DNA of 64,000 bases from Dillenia suffruticosa (lineage: Eukaryota; Streptophyta; Magnoliopsida; Dilleniales; Dilleniaceae). The first letter of the stretch is position 1. The number at the start of each line of letters is the position of its first letter. Both the position numbers and the translations under genes were made by a program. Location: NCBI GenBank assembly GCA_033439265.1, contig JAVTVX010000010.1:6076001-6140000 (forward strand). The letters run 5' to 3'. Below the pieces are notes generated by a model that did no database searches, was not told the origin of the DNA, and saw nothing but the letters and a program-made list of their open reading frames with translations. This document shows, piece by piece, positions 1-11,769 of the stretch.

Positions 1-2448
1 AATCATACTATGATGCAACATTTGTTGCAAATGTCAAATATGATCGCTAAGTTAAAGAATATGGATTAGCCTATTTTGGATGGCTTTTAGGTACTGGGTG
101 TGATCCAGTCTTTTACCAGATTTATGGAAAACTATAAAAACCTATCTCACGAATGACGAGAGTATTCATATTTTCACTAATATGAGTAGGCATAGTGAGC
201 TCGAGGAGGAGTACCTGGAGGCAAGTAGACTACACTCGAATCATGCTTATGCAGAGGCGTCGAGTAAGGACTCCCGTGGCATGAAGTAAACAGCACAAGC
301 ATGTGAAACAAATTTAAGGTCCAGGCAATAACAAACCATCCAAAAAAACTGACAACAAGGTATAAAAACACAAGAAGAAAGAGTTTAATAAGACCAATGC
401 GAAGTGTTACGTTTGAGATAGACTTGATCATTTTGCTCATGAATGTGACGAGCGGAAAGAATACACTTGTTTGAGATTTGTCTCATTTACTATGATACTC
501 TCTGATTTCTTTTCTTTGTAAATTGTAAACTTATGAGCTACTAACCAAGTAACTCAAGACAGGAGTGCGTTTATAAAGTTCCGCCGAGTGAATCCTCGAG
601 TTAGGAGGATTTACATGAGAAACAGAGCACTTGTCATTGTCAGAGAGATCGACACTTGCTATGACGTTCTTAATACTCCGATTATTCGACGGAACTTGAA
701 TTTGGTACCTTATTTAAGATTGACTAGGATATGCATAAAATCATATGTTTTATTAAATACGATAGCCTTTTGATTTGTTCTGGTTTTGATCCATGATGGA
801 TATGATGCACCAGGTGCTACTCTTAATGATTTTCTTGTTATCTTTCTATTGTCTTTACATTTGATTGCGTAGATAATGATATAAATCAGTGGCATAGTAG
901 ACTTGAACACATAAGGTAAGAGATGATGAATCGGTTATCAACAAGTGATTTGTTGGACCTGCTAACCAGATTTGAATTGGCTGTATGTGAGTTTTGTCTA
1001 ATCGGTAAAACTACAAGAAAACTATTTGGCACTGCAATGAGAACTGAGACTTTATTGCAGTTGGACTACTCTGATATTTGTGGCCTTATAAGCATGAGAG
1101 CCTGAAATGGAGCTATGTACATTATGATGTTCATAGATGCATACACGTATTTCGGTTCGTCTATCTGATTTCACACAAATCTGAGGCATTAGAATGCTTT
1201 AGGAGGTTAATTAGCGAAATTGAAAATCAGTTAGACTTGAGAGTGGAGACTCTCAGAACCGTGAGTATTCGTCTAAACTATACAAATAGCTCTGTTTCGA
1301 GAAGAATATTACGATATTACTGACTATTCCTACTATTTCTTAATAGAACAAAGTAGCTAAGATAAGAATTAAGACTTTATTAGAAATAGTGAGGTCTATG
1401 ATGGTACAAATCAATTTGTTCATCTCCCATTGGGGAGATATTTTATTGACAGCAATCTACGTTCTCAACGATGTCTTATTAAAATCCGCAGTCAGTTTCC
1501 CATAAAAGCTTTGGATAGGGAAGTAGTCTAACCTTAGCCACTTGAGGTTATGGGGTTGTGTCGTGATTTCTTGCATCCACACGGTGAGTTAGGCTCGTGA
1601 GAAGTTATGTATTCTTAGGTGAATATACAGACAGCACTGGTATCGAAATTGAGTCTCGTGATACCATATTTTTTTAGAATGATTTCTCTAAGAGATATAA
1701 AATCAATTTGGATCTTATTTTCTATAACATGGATGAGTTTAGTGGCTCGAGTGAGTCTAGCAGCGGGATACAAGAATCCACTACAGATTTTGATCTCAGT
1801 GGGAGTGATCCACCATGAAGTAAAGATTTTTCTCTCCTCGTAGGAGTATCGAAAATGCATACTTAAAAGTCACTTCTCGATTGAGGGTGAGCCATTTATT
1901 GTGACTCTAGAGGATGATGAGAAATTTCAAACGGTTCTAGATGCTCTCAAGGGTTCTGCCAAGAACTATTTGTTAAAGGCCATAGACGAAAAGAAGAAGT
2001 CGATGACAATTAATGGGGTCTGGAACCTAGTTGTTTTGTCTGAGGGCAAAATGACTATTGAAAACGAGTAGGTTCTCAAAGTCAAGAGAAATGTGAGTGG
2101 ATTGATGGAGAGGTATGAGGTCGTCTAGTAACCACGGTTACACTTAGACCGAGGGGTTTGGACTACCAGGGAGTCGTAGTCCAACTTATCTCAATCCATT
2201 TATTTTTTAGCGATTGTCACGAATATGGATCTGGAGTTATACCAGATTGACATAAAAATCGCTTTTCGTAATAGAATTTTGGATGAAGAGATCTACATGG
2301 AAACCTTTTGGGCTCATTTTAGTAGATCAGGTGGATAAGGTCTATCGTCATTGGAAGTCAACATACGGCTTAAAACACTCATCCAGGCAGTAGTATTCAA
2401 GATTTCATGATGAGATGATATCTTATGGTTTTATAATGATCGAGTAGT
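1..2448 (+). mobile_element. Decayed Ty1/copia retrotransposon, interior fragment
   Basis: Frames on the + strand are broken by many stops and shifts, but the copia order is readable. A UBN2-type gag tail lies at about 1-180. A CCHC-like zinc knuckle lies near 393-440 (C-Y-V-stop, then H-F-A-H-E-C). GAG-pre-integrase and integrase core lie at about 923-1500, the integrase-RT linker at 1610-1890, and the start of reverse transcriptase at about 1960-2440. Base by base it follows the complete copia element at 48923-55614, so it is an older copy of that family. It keeps gag/protease sequence which that copy has lost. The left end lies outside the window. The right end stops inside RT near 2448, where similarity to the family ceases. 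Confidence 0.85.
923..1323 (+). pseudogene. copia GAG-pre-integrase and integrase core remnant
   Basis: Two overlapping frames (923-1105 and 1078-1323) together give a GAG-pre-integrase and integrase segment. The 'MNRL..SDLL' start, the 'CEFC' zinc-type pair and the 'FRRLISEIENQL' stretch match the corresponding part of the copia element at 51340-51700. At least one frameshift separates the frames near 1090, and stops follow after 1320. Integrase would insert element cDNA; this copy cannot be functional. Confidence 0.75.
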
Positions 2449-2565
2449 TAAAAGACTAATGTTGGTGAGTAATCACGTGATCGAACCACCATCGCAGTAC
2501 CACAATGCCTCAGGCCTCAAGTCCAAATGTTGGTACTCAGGAGGTGACTAATCCCTTATGGGTGT
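2449..2565. other. Junction between two copia fragments
   Basis: Similarity to the first copia family ends near 2448, and similarity to a second copia lineage begins near 2566. The bases between start with a TGTTGG motif at about 2460 and contain no recognisable coding sequence. This could be a remnant LTR edge or filler from a deletion; I cannot tell which. Confidence 0.4.
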
Positions 2566-4022
2566 TCAAGGGGGTTTTGCGATTTCGATGATATGAGGTT
2601 CAAGACTCAGTTGGTAGCCAAAAGGGATTGGTCAAATCACTAAGAGATTGGTCAAATCACTGAGATTGACAAAAATGAGATATTTTCTCCCATTGTCTAG
2701 CATTTCTCAATCCGAATTTTGTTGGCACTTACTGCGTTTCATGATTTAGAGTTAAAAGTGACTTGATGCTAAGACGACATTCTTGCATGGTTGAGAGAAT
2801 ATCTTTATGAAGCAACTCGAGGGTAATTGAGGGCGACAAAGTTCATGTATGCTTGCTCAAGAAATCTTTCCAGGGTTTGAAGCAATTGCCTCTACAATCC
2901 TTTCATGTTGAAGCAAGGCTACTTGTGAGTATAACCGTTGTGTTTACTTCAAATCCATTCATGCCAATTCCTTTATTTGTCTTCCTATATGTTGAATATG
3001 TGTTGATTAGATCCAAATGTTGGTGAAACTGATAGGCTCAAGAGTCAACTTGGTTGTGACTTTGAAATGAAGGACTTCGAGGTGGCAAAAAAGGTTAAGG
3101 GACATGAAGAGAGGCAAGTTGCATGTAAGTCAGAAGGGGCACATAGAGAAGGTGTTTGAGAGGTTTCATATTAAGGATGCCAAGTCAGTTGCTTGCTATT
3201 CATTTCAGGTTGTTTATTTCTTTGTGTCCCCAAAGTGGCGAGGAAATGGAATACATGTCACGTATTCCACATTCAAATGTTGTTGGTGATTTAATGTATG
3301 ACATCGTTGTCACCCATCAAGAAATCTCACATGCTCAATGTTGTGAGTAGATACATGGCCAACCTGATGTGGATCCTTTGATATCTTTGGGGTTCTATGG
3401 GATCTTGTTTGGAGTTTGGGAGGTATGATGGAGGCATTGTTGGCTTTGCTGACTTAGACTACGCACAGGATCTTGATAAAAGGAGGTCCATCATTGGTTA
3501 CATGTTTATAAATGGGAGGCTATTAGTTGGAAAACTGTACTTTAAAATATGGATACACTTTCCACTTCCCTGGTCGAGTACATGGTGCACTCTATCAAAG
3601 AAGTTAAATGGTCGAAAGGCATCTTTGGCGAGTTGGTCCAGTCAAATGGCTAAAAGGCATCTCCAGCGAGTTAGTCATAAGGAGGATGAGACTGTCATCC
3701 ATTGTGATATTTTAAGTGACATTTATCTCACCAAAAATTATATGCATCATGAGGATGAAGTATACTGATGTAAAATACCACTTTGTTAATGATGTTGTTG
3801 TATCGAGAGAGATTCACGTAAAGAAAATAAGCATGGTGGAGAGCCAGGCAGTCATGTTAACTAAGACTTTGCCCAGTGCCAAATTCGAGCATCATTTGGA
3901 CTCAGATGGGGCTATGATTATTAATCCTTTGTGGATTTCTGAAAAGGTGGGAGTTTTTTCATCTTGGTGGTCAGAAGGATGGTGTTCCTTGTGTTGGAAA
4001 CTTAGAATTAAGGCGGAGATTT
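2566..4022 (+). mobile_element. Second decayed copia fragment: RT, RNase H, polypurine tract
   Basis: Translation in shifting + frames gives copia RT motifs (an 'RFKTQLVAK' start, then 'DEIFSPIV'-like and 'FLHG'-like remnants at about 2600-2800). The RT tail and connection follow at 3100-3200 ('KGHIEKVFERFHIKDAKS'), and RNase H motifs at 3400-3900 ('FADLDYAQDLDKRRS', then 'VKYHFVNDVV'). A purine-rich AAGGCGGAGATT at about 4011-4022 has the form and position of the polypurine tract that precedes a 3' LTR in this lineage. A 21-bp direct repeat of 'GATTGGTCAAATCACT' type sits near 2625-2665. Many stops show it is dead. It belongs to a different copia lineage from the neighbour on its left. Confidence 0.75.
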
Positions 4023-4450
4023 CTAGTGATTTGATCCCAAAATCCATGTAAAGATCATTTATGGTGACTAAAAGGTTGAAATTTTGTTGTCATGGGCGGT
4101 GCTCATCATGATATTTTCTGTCGTCATGCTCATGAGCACCAACATGGCAATACTTTTAATTGTTTTCCCTGAACCTAGCACTATCGTGGCGGTAAATGAG
4201 GCTTTGTGTTTTAAACATAAAGAAAATCTAAATAAGAATTCCTGAAACCTAGAGAGAGTTCTATAGAGACATGAAAGTATTTATTGTGATAGATCTTTAT
4301 AAATCCCTTGTATTCATACTTCCCACATAGTAAAATTATCTCCTCTTCCCATGGTTTATTAGATTTTCGACATAAATCCTTGTGTTGTGGGATTATTTGC
4401 TCATTTTGTTTATGATTTCAATCTCTTGTTAAACCTCCAAACGATCATAT
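4023..4450 (+). repeat. Probable 3' LTR remnant of the second copia fragment
   Basis: It lies directly after the polypurine tract, is AT-rich and non-coding, and has a TATA-like and 'TAGATTTTCGACATAAATCCTTGTGTTGTGG'-type tail typical in place and composition of a short copia LTR. I could not fix its right end and see no second copy in the window. Confidence 0.4.
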
Positions 4451-4975
4451 TGTAAGCCTACTTTTTCTTGTATTGACTTTTATCATTGTTTATCTATTTG
4501 TGATCACATTTTCAAGCACTAAACTTTATACACGACAAAAACATTAACTTTTTTTCGATATCTTTTTCCGACATTTAAGTAATGTATTACAAATATTTTT
4601 CTTTGCTTGATGTTTTCATAAAGAAACGTAAGCAAAAAGACCTTGGTGACATTTTGGTGCCAAAACGTCGAGAAAAGTTATTGGCACACAAAAATGGGCA
4701 GTGGTGAAAATTTTTTTCGATATTTTAGTACTAAACGTTTGCAAAAGCTTTGAATTTTGCCAGCATTTCTTTCTTTAAACATCGGGAAAATTTTTAGCTT
4801 TGTTGATGTTCTGATGAAATGTGAGTAAAGGGTAGAGTAAGAGAGGAAACTAGAGAGACACATTTTAGAGAAAAAAGAGAGATATGCCATTATTTTTAAT
4901 TAAAAATATTGACATCTTCAATTTTTGCCAACGTTTTCATGGTCAGCTGGGAACGTCATTTTAAAACTCATGAAC
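4451..4975. other. AT-rich non-coding stretch
   Basis: No coding signature on either strand. Repeated short phrases such as 'CCAACGTTTTC' and 'AACGTCGAGAA' hint at a worn repeat, but no ends could be set. Confidence 0.4.
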
Positions 4976-5951
4976 CACTACGGGAAAATAAGATATCAGT
5001 GATAAAAATTAACGACAGAAAAATATTCATCAGAAATAGCGAGAGATCAACAACGAATTAATGTCAAAAATTACAAAATAAAAAAATAAATATTACCGAA
5101 AGATCAGCGATAAATTAACGACGAAAATTAGTAACGATATTTTAGTAACAGAAATTTTTCGTTACTAATGTTTCATTGATTTTAGAGACTAAAACTATCA
5201 GCGACGTAAATTAGTAACGTAAATTTTCCGTCGCTGATTTCAGATAACTATCAGCGATAGATTAGCAATAGATTAGTGATGGAATTTTTCCGTCGCTAAT
5301 CTGTCGTTAATATTTAATTCTTTTTTTAATTAACATTTTATATTTTATTTTATTTTATTTTATTTTATTATTTTATATTATTTTATAATATTATTTTATA
5401 TTTATTATTTTATAATTTTATTTTATCATATTTATTATTTTATAATATTTTAAATTAGTATTTTATTTTATTTTTTATTTTTTATTTTTTTTAAGAACAA
5501 TATTATTTTATTTTTCTTTAAAAAAAGTGAGAATAAAATAACAAATAAAAAAAATCACATATGACGTTGTACGTGGTTATCACAACTTAAACTTTCATTA
5601 CATGCCCAAGTTCGAGTCCGCATGATGAGAAAGAAGGCAGGGCTGGTGTGTCGGTAGACGGGCACGGACACTAGCAGATTATGTAAAACTATAAGCGATG
5701 AAAATATTCTGTCGTTAATCCGTCACTGATAGTTTTATATATTGTTTGAAATCAGTGATAGAAAATTTAGCGACGGAAAATCCGTTAGAAAAATTAGCGA
5801 TCGATGGTTTTCTGTCGTTAATATTTAGCGAGAAAGTTTTCAGTAACGGAATTAGTGACGGAAATTTTCCATCACTAATACTCATCAACGACGGAATCTT
5901 TATTATCAACGACCGATATTTCCGTAGCTGATATCTTGTTTTCTACTGGTG
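4976..5951. mobile_element. Non-autonomous CACTA (En/Spm-type) element with 3-bp target duplication
   Basis: The left end begins CACTACGGGAAAATAAGATA; the right end, read on the other strand, begins CACCAGTAGAAAACAAGATA, so the termini form an imperfect inverted repeat of about 27 bp. The trinucleotide AAC directly precedes (4973-4975) and follows (5952-5954) the element, as expected for the 3-bp duplication of CACTA transposons. Subterminal zones on both sides carry many copies of 'CGTCGCTGAT/ATTAGCGACGG'-type motifs in both orientations, the usual transposase-binding architecture. At 976 bp there is no room for a transposase and none is seen. It would depend on an autonomous relative elsewhere. 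Confidence 0.88.
5325..5545. repeat. TTTTATT-type low-complexity tract inside the CACTA element
   Basis: An almost pure A/T run made of irregular TTTTA, TTATT and TTTTATA units separates the left and right subterminal arrays of the CACTA element. Confidence 0.85.
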
Positions 5952-5954
5952 AAC

Positions 5955-6564
5955 AGCTCTCTTCTCCTCTCCTCCATTTTTTTCTCTCTCTACACTTCTC
6001 TCACAGCTTTCGACGCTGCACCTCCCATATGAATCTCACCGCTGTTGTCGTTACATTGTCAAAAGAAGTTGCCGAAGGTTGCTCTCTCTCCTTGCCCACT
6101 TCCTTCTTCTCACTGCTCTCTCTCCTCACTACCTCCTCCATCTTTCACAAGTTGTGAGAATTTGAAAATGAGAAAATTACATGTTTTTGTGAATGGTCCT
6201 GTAATATTTATTAGCAATCTCGTGACAAATTGATATGCAATAGTATTATTATGTCATATGATTGTTTGGAATTTCAAAGGGAATATCTTCTTATAACCCC
6301 TAGATTTTCATTGTCTAGTATCTCACAACTCCAACTATATTTTATGGATTTAACTAAAAATTTATAGTTTGTTAACTGTATTTGTATCTCTCTATATATA
6401 TTCATCGAATTGATATGCTTATTATTTGTTGATTTAATTATAATTATATACCATCAAATAGGAAAATTAAAAGATATAATGATTGTGGAAACATATGAAG
6501 AAACACCACAAGTAGTTATTGATGAATACCCAAATGTATATGGAAACAACAGTTCACAAAAAGA
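5955..6564. other. Non-coding stretch between CACTA element and LINE
   Basis: A pyrimidine-rich segment (CTCTC and CTTC runs, about 5955-6150) is followed by AT-rich sequence. Short open frames here lack any recognisable domain. No gene can be supported. Confidence 0.5.
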
Positions 6565-6599
6565 CCAGTTTTGGTGATGAAGCACAAAATTTATCTAGG

Positions 6600-7110
6600 A
6601 AGTGGCCGAAGCATCCTGGTCCAAAAGTATCCCCAGAGCTGCCGAAGGGGTTTTTGATTTGTGAACACCAGCCTCAGTACCTTGTCCAACTTTGCTAAGT
6701 TATCTACATACCTATTAGCTTTCATAAACACGTGATTAATCTATAGGATTCCAATGTCCCTCATGAGCCCTTTGCAACTACACCAAGTTCTTCCAAGGAT
6801 GACACATCCCCACTCCCTTGTTGATAGAATTGACCATGTCAGGGAATCACTCTCAACCACTAGAGGAGTAATATTTCTTCTTTTGGCAATCAACAACCCC
6901 TCGCCCAAACCCCAAAGCCCTGTCATGTCCCCCTTCGCCACCCCAATATTGATCTAGTAGCCGTACAACCAAGAAGCACAGCTGGTTCTGAAAAACCCAC
7001 CTGCGTTGGCTTGACACCCAACCAAACTAACTGCTCCATCCACATTTAACTTAACGACACCGTCTATGGCGCTTCCAACTAACTCTAACATCTTCTACTC
7101 AATGCTCCTC
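6600..7110 (-). pseudogene. LINE RNase H-like C-terminal domain
   Basis: The minus-strand frames read 'VKLNVDGAVSLVGCQANAGG', then 'LLIAKRRNITPLVVESDSLT', then 'RYVDNLAKL'. This is the RVT_3 pattern of plant LINEs: D in 'NVDGA', E in 'GLLIA..', D in 'ESDS' and a late D in 'VDNLA'. A stop splits the domain near 6945. Confidence 0.8.
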
Positions 7111-7200
7111 TCAACGGAGATTAATTTCACTTGTCCTTCCCAAGCTCAGAACTCTGTTAGCGATTGAAGAAGGAGACTCCATCTTCTTTTGGTGCAGAAT

Positions 7201-7320
7201 ATAACATCTGGACTTCCAAATGGACCACGTAGCCAATAAGAAAATCCTTCCCTCCTTATCATAACATCTGGACTTCCAAATAGACCACGTAGCCAACAAG
7301 AAAATCCTTCCCTCCTTACC
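7201..7320. repeat. 60-bp tandem duplication inside the LINE
   Basis: Bases 7201-7260 and 7261-7320 are the same 60-bp unit with three differences. The unit is an exact multiple of three, so on the minus strand it adds 20 residues ('EGRIFLLATWSIWKSRCY' twice) without shifting the frame. Confidence 0.97.
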
Positions 7321-7422
7321 AAAGCCCAACTTGTGGTTACCTAAGGCCCCATCCTTCGGTCATTCCAACGTATTGCCACGCCAGAACCCCTCTATACTAT
7401 CAATGTCCCGAACCAACTTCCT

Positions 7423-7626
7423 TCAAATTGCCCTCACATGCTTGTAGTCTCTCAGGGCATGCTCAGCCGTATCCTCTCCCTCTCTGCAAATGTTAAAGCT
7501 TCCTTCATCTGCAATATTCCTCCTCCTCAGCTCCGCTTTGGTTAAGGTTTTTCCCATTACAGCCGGCCAAATGAACATTTTGACCTTCTCAGGACACTTC
7601 AATTTCCATACCCATTTCCAGTCCAT
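7423..7626 (-). pseudogene. LINE zf-RVT domain remnant
   Basis: The minus-strand frame has the zf-RVT pattern: 'VWKLKCPEKVKMFIW' followed by 'LTKAELRRRNI' and 'CREGEDTAEHALRDY'. Two of the zinc-binding cysteines appear replaced. In plant LINEs this domain follows RT. Confidence 0.8.
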
Positions 7627-8039
7627 ACTTCCTCCAGCCTAAGGCCTGAAACCCTTTTGTGAATCCAATATGTAAAAGCTACTGTGAACTCTCCATATTG
7701 CCCATCCTTCTAGAACAAGGAGTCCCTATTACTTCTATCTCTAGGGATGATCATTGCTATGATTTCCTCCATCTTGTCCATCGGAAGCATCACCAATAGC
7801 TCCACTAACTTCCAACCTCCACTCTCCTCCCAGAAGTGGCATACGTTGGTGTCAGCCACACGGCATTTTTTAGAGATTAAGGCCTGCTTCACCAACTCTT
7901 CCTTGCCCAACCATCTATCACGCCAAAAAACTTATTGACTTGCCCTCCCCTATTCTCCACTTGACTCCTTTTTTTAAACACTCTCTACTAATACATATCC
8001 CTTTCCACAGTGCAGAGAAATTTTCCTTCCTTGTGTGCT

Positions 8040-9053
8040 CTAGCAGATTGTCTCCCTTGAGATACTTATTCCGGAGGATATTGCACAAAAGCGTCCCTCA
8101 ACTCTCAGGACTCTCCACCCCAATTTGGCCATCAAGGCCACATTATAGTCCCTCATACATCTAATGCCCAGCCTACTCTCCCATTTGGGGTCACACACCT
8201 TATCCCACTTGACAAGATAGACTTTCCTTCTATCTTCATTGCTTTCCCACAAGAAATCTCAGTTCAATTTGTCTAATTTCTTTCAAATATTTCAAAGAAC
8301 CAAACTGACTACATCGTATACAAAGGAATGGCAACTGTGACCGATTGAATCAAGATTTTTCTTCCCGCCATACTTAGAAACTTAGCTTTCCAATTACTCA
8401 ATTTATTTTGGACCCACTCCACCACAAGTTTTTGTTCAGTCTCTCATGGATAATAGGCACTCCTACATAATTTCCTATGTCCTCCGTGAGAGTGGACTTA
8501 CTATAGGCTACAAGGGAGGCCTGAAGGTGCATAAGAGCCCTCTCCACAATCCATCTCTTGGATTTATGAGGATTGACCTGCAGCCCACTTTCCTTGGAAA
8601 ACTGTCTCAGATAACTAAGAATGTTGCTAAGATTCAAGTGTTCTACCTCGGCAAATAACACTAAATCATTGGCAAAGATGAGGTAGGAGATGTTTGGGCC
8701 CTTTTTGGTGACTTTTACTGCACTCCATAACCCTTTCTTCACTTTTTCTGGATCATATATGAAAGTCTCTCCAGCACTAACAGGAAGAGATAAGGAAGGG
8801 GATCCCTTTTTGTCAATCCTTAGCCTAACTTAAGCAGAGGGAGAACCTACCCATTCCAAATAATGGAAACGTTAGTTACTACAAACATGATAAGCGTAAC
8901 CAAACTCAAAGGCGCATTAATCTCCAGGAGAAGCTTAGCCAAGTACTCCCAGTTCACATTATCATAAGCCTTTCTAAGGTCGATCTTGATGATTTGGAGT
9001 GTCTTGAGCTTTAGGACTACCTAATGGAGTGCATCACCTCCTAAAGGGTCATG
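8040..9053 (-). pseudogene. LINE reverse transcriptase, C-terminal two thirds
   Basis: The minus-strand translation gives 'KIDLRKAYDNVNWEYL' near 8950-9000 (RT motif A region). 'SYLIFANDLVLFAEV' follows near 8680-8720 and corresponds to the usual FADD catalytic motif with the first catalytic D now N. 'LQVNPHKSK' and 'YVGVPI' come next, then a 'RLGIRCMRDYNVALMAKLGWR' thumb/connection stretch at 8252-8040. Motif C damage and stops make it inactive. It is cut at 9053-9058 by the solo LTR and continues at 11770. Confidence 0.85.
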
Positions 9054-9058
9054 GTATT

Positions 9059-11764
9059 TGTCATGCCCCAAACCTGGAGCGTGAGCAGCCGCCCGTTACC
9101 CTGGATATCGGCTGTATTTTTACAGAAAATTGGGCAGAACCTCCCCATATATCGGAGGTCTCCCATATTAAAATAAACCTGTTACCTGTCCAAAAGGGGC
9201 CATCCCGGCCTCAAAATACATAAATTATCCTCAACAACAAACCAGATCATCCATACTGCACAATCCAGGGCAACGCAAGGCTAACAAACAATTCTCCACA
9301 GTCCTAACCACAGACCTCTACTGCCATGCCCCCATCAAAGGCATAGACAGCCGCCAGTCGCCCCTCCTGCGATTTAGAGGAGCCACCGAGCGATCCTAGA
9401 GGACACTTCTAAGACATGACACATTCCCAAATACAGACGCAACGAAAAAGAAATGTCTCAATGCAATGTCATGCAGTGACATGAGAGTTCCACAATTTAA
9501 ATGTCCATATTTATACAGTCATCCCAGAATTATAAAAATGGTTATCTATAGACCTCAAAATACATATATATCACCAATACAAATTTTGCAGTGGAAATAC
9601 ACAATGACTCCTCAAGTTCAGGCCTGATCTCCCAAAAATACTGAGCGTCCTAAAAGCGACACTTCTTGTCAAATACTATCTCTGAAACAAAAGGGAAATG
9701 AGGGGTGAGTACTCGGGAAAGAATACTCAGTGAGTGAGTGGGTCAATGCAATCATCAAATATGGAGTGTAAAACTGGAGTGTCAAAACATAAGTATATAA
9801 ATCATATTTCAAATCATCATACTTTTCATTTCAACAATATATCATTTAACGCATTTTCAAGTCAAATATGCATCCAAAATACCATCATTTAAAATCATAG
9901 AGCTGCCAGCCGAAAATGTCCTGGCAGAGGTTTACCGCGACCTATGACAGGCGCACCGAGGGTGTTATATGCAAATTTCTTTAAAGTGCTCTCTACCCCG
10001 GCGTTGGCGACGAACCTTGTCCAGGTGCTAGACTTGGAGAGGATATCCAATCCAAATCCAAATCCTTCCCCTTTCGGGTTCAACCTGGCTAGTACCGTGT
10101 CGATAATCAAATCACGACAACTCGTGGGATACCCTAGGTCTAGGCATATCCGGATGCCACCAAAGCGTCTCTCACAGTGTCCTTCGTAGTTACGGAACAA
10201 TACAATCCAAAACTCTCAAGACCAAAATCAATATCATATCAAAATGTGTCAAAGTCAGGTTCATAAACCAATGCAACATAGAGTATAAAATGACACATTA
10301 TACATTTCAACCACATGGATGCATAATTTCATAATTCAACACAGTTTTTTGACACTCCATCAGTTCACAAAAATCAATTTTAAAACCAGTCAAAACATTT
10401 CAAGTATACGACAAATCATGTCATTACCAAAATGTTATAAAACAGGATTTACATATTAAACAAAAGTATTGAAATAAATCTCACTCACGGTTTTTTGGGG
10501 AGGGTAGTGCACTTCCCAATAACACCACAATACGCAGAACAAGGCGCCCCTCAATCGAGTCACCAAGAAAGCCAACCTTATCAAGTCATCACGATTTTCA
10601 TCAATATCTGACTATTTTAGGGTTTATCGTTTTTCTTAAATTTGTACAAACCCTAAATTCCTCAATTTATAAACAACTTCACTGTCATCAATTTCATTCT
10701 ATTTATAAGTAAATAACCCAAATCAAAATAAATCTTAATTCGAATTTAAAACCAACTAATGCTATCTAATTTGACAAAGTTTATTCGAGGGTTGAAGAGA
10801 TTTCATTTCTCTCATCTAGGATTCTCCCGATTTCAGATTTAGCTTTCGTTCGCCCGTCGATTTGATCTAAAACCTGAATCTTTCAAATTTGAAACAATTG
10901 TGAGCAATTTAAGTCCAATTGCTATAGAATTTCAAAACCCTAGTGCGAAAATCGAAACTTTTAGTCCTTTACCTTCGCAGGGACTCGCGGACTGTCACAG
11001 GCCGTCTCGGGCTGTGAGCCATGGGCCGCAGTGGGCCGTGGGCCTCAATGGGCTTGCGGGCCTGGGGCCTGCGGGCTGCTGGGCCTGCGGGCTGCTGGGT
11101 CTGCGGGCCTTGTGGGCCTCGCGAGCCAAATCGCTAGCCGGATCGCGCGCTGGAGCGCGCTCGCGCTCGCGCTCGCGCTCGTGCTGGCGCTCACGCTCGT
11201 GCTGGCCCTGGCTCACGCTGGATCACACGCTGAGTCGTGCGCTGGGTTGCGTTGGCTCGGGCGCTGGCTCGCGCGCTGGCTCGCGCGCTGGCTCGGGCGC
11301 TGAAGCGCGCTCACGAGCTGGATCGTGCGCTGCTCGCGCTGAGGTCACGCGGGGGTCGCTGGCACTCGTGCAGGAGCGTGCAGAGGGCCGCAGGGGGGAG
11401 CTCGCTGGAGATCGCGCGCTGGGGGGTGCACGAGCTCGCGCTGGCGCTCGCGCAAGGGCGCGCTGGCGCTCGGGAGAGCGTGCAGTGCTCTGCGCTGCCG
11501 CGCACTCTGGCGCTGTTGCGCGCACTGGTGCGCTCGCTGTGGTGCAGCGCTCGCTGTGGTGCAGCAATCGTGCTCGGCGGAGGACGGCAGGGGGAGAGAG
11601 AGAGGCGCGGCGGCGGGGGATCGGGAGAAGAGAGAAGAAAAGGAGAGAGGGAGAGAGAGAGAGAAAGGGGAAATGAAAGAAAAATTAGGGCTTTAAGCCC
11701 TAATTTTAAATTTCCTTTTTCTTTTTCTTTTTTTTTTTCTTTTTTTTTTGTTTTGGGTATTACA
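9059..11764 (-). mobile_element. Solo LTR of a Tekay-type gypsy element, 2706 bp
   Basis: The + strand begins TGTCATGCCCC and ends GGGTATTACA, so on the minus strand it runs TGTAATACCC to GGGGCATGACA, a TG..CA LTR. GTATT occurs at 9054-9058 and again at 11765-11769, a perfect 5-bp target duplication. Its sequence matches both LTRs of the full chromovirus at 34414-44965, and no internal region is present. LTR-LTR recombination is the usual cause. In element orientation it has an A-rich start, a telobox-like palindrome (11681-11707), a GA/CT tract and a GC-rich leader (about 11000-11570). Long open frames in the GC-rich part are compositional, not genes. Confidence 0.95.
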
Positions 11765-11769
11765 GTATT

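Noticed and set aside
5605..5620. GTTCGAGTCC, and similar B-box-like phrases near 12879 and 45060, as tRNA genes
   Set aside because: No A box, anticodon arm or acceptor stem could be found around them.
9895..10200. 101-codon minus frame seen again at 35253-35558 and 43283-43588
   Set aside because: Conserved only because the three LTRs are copies; no domain, no start context, inside untranslated LTR sequence.
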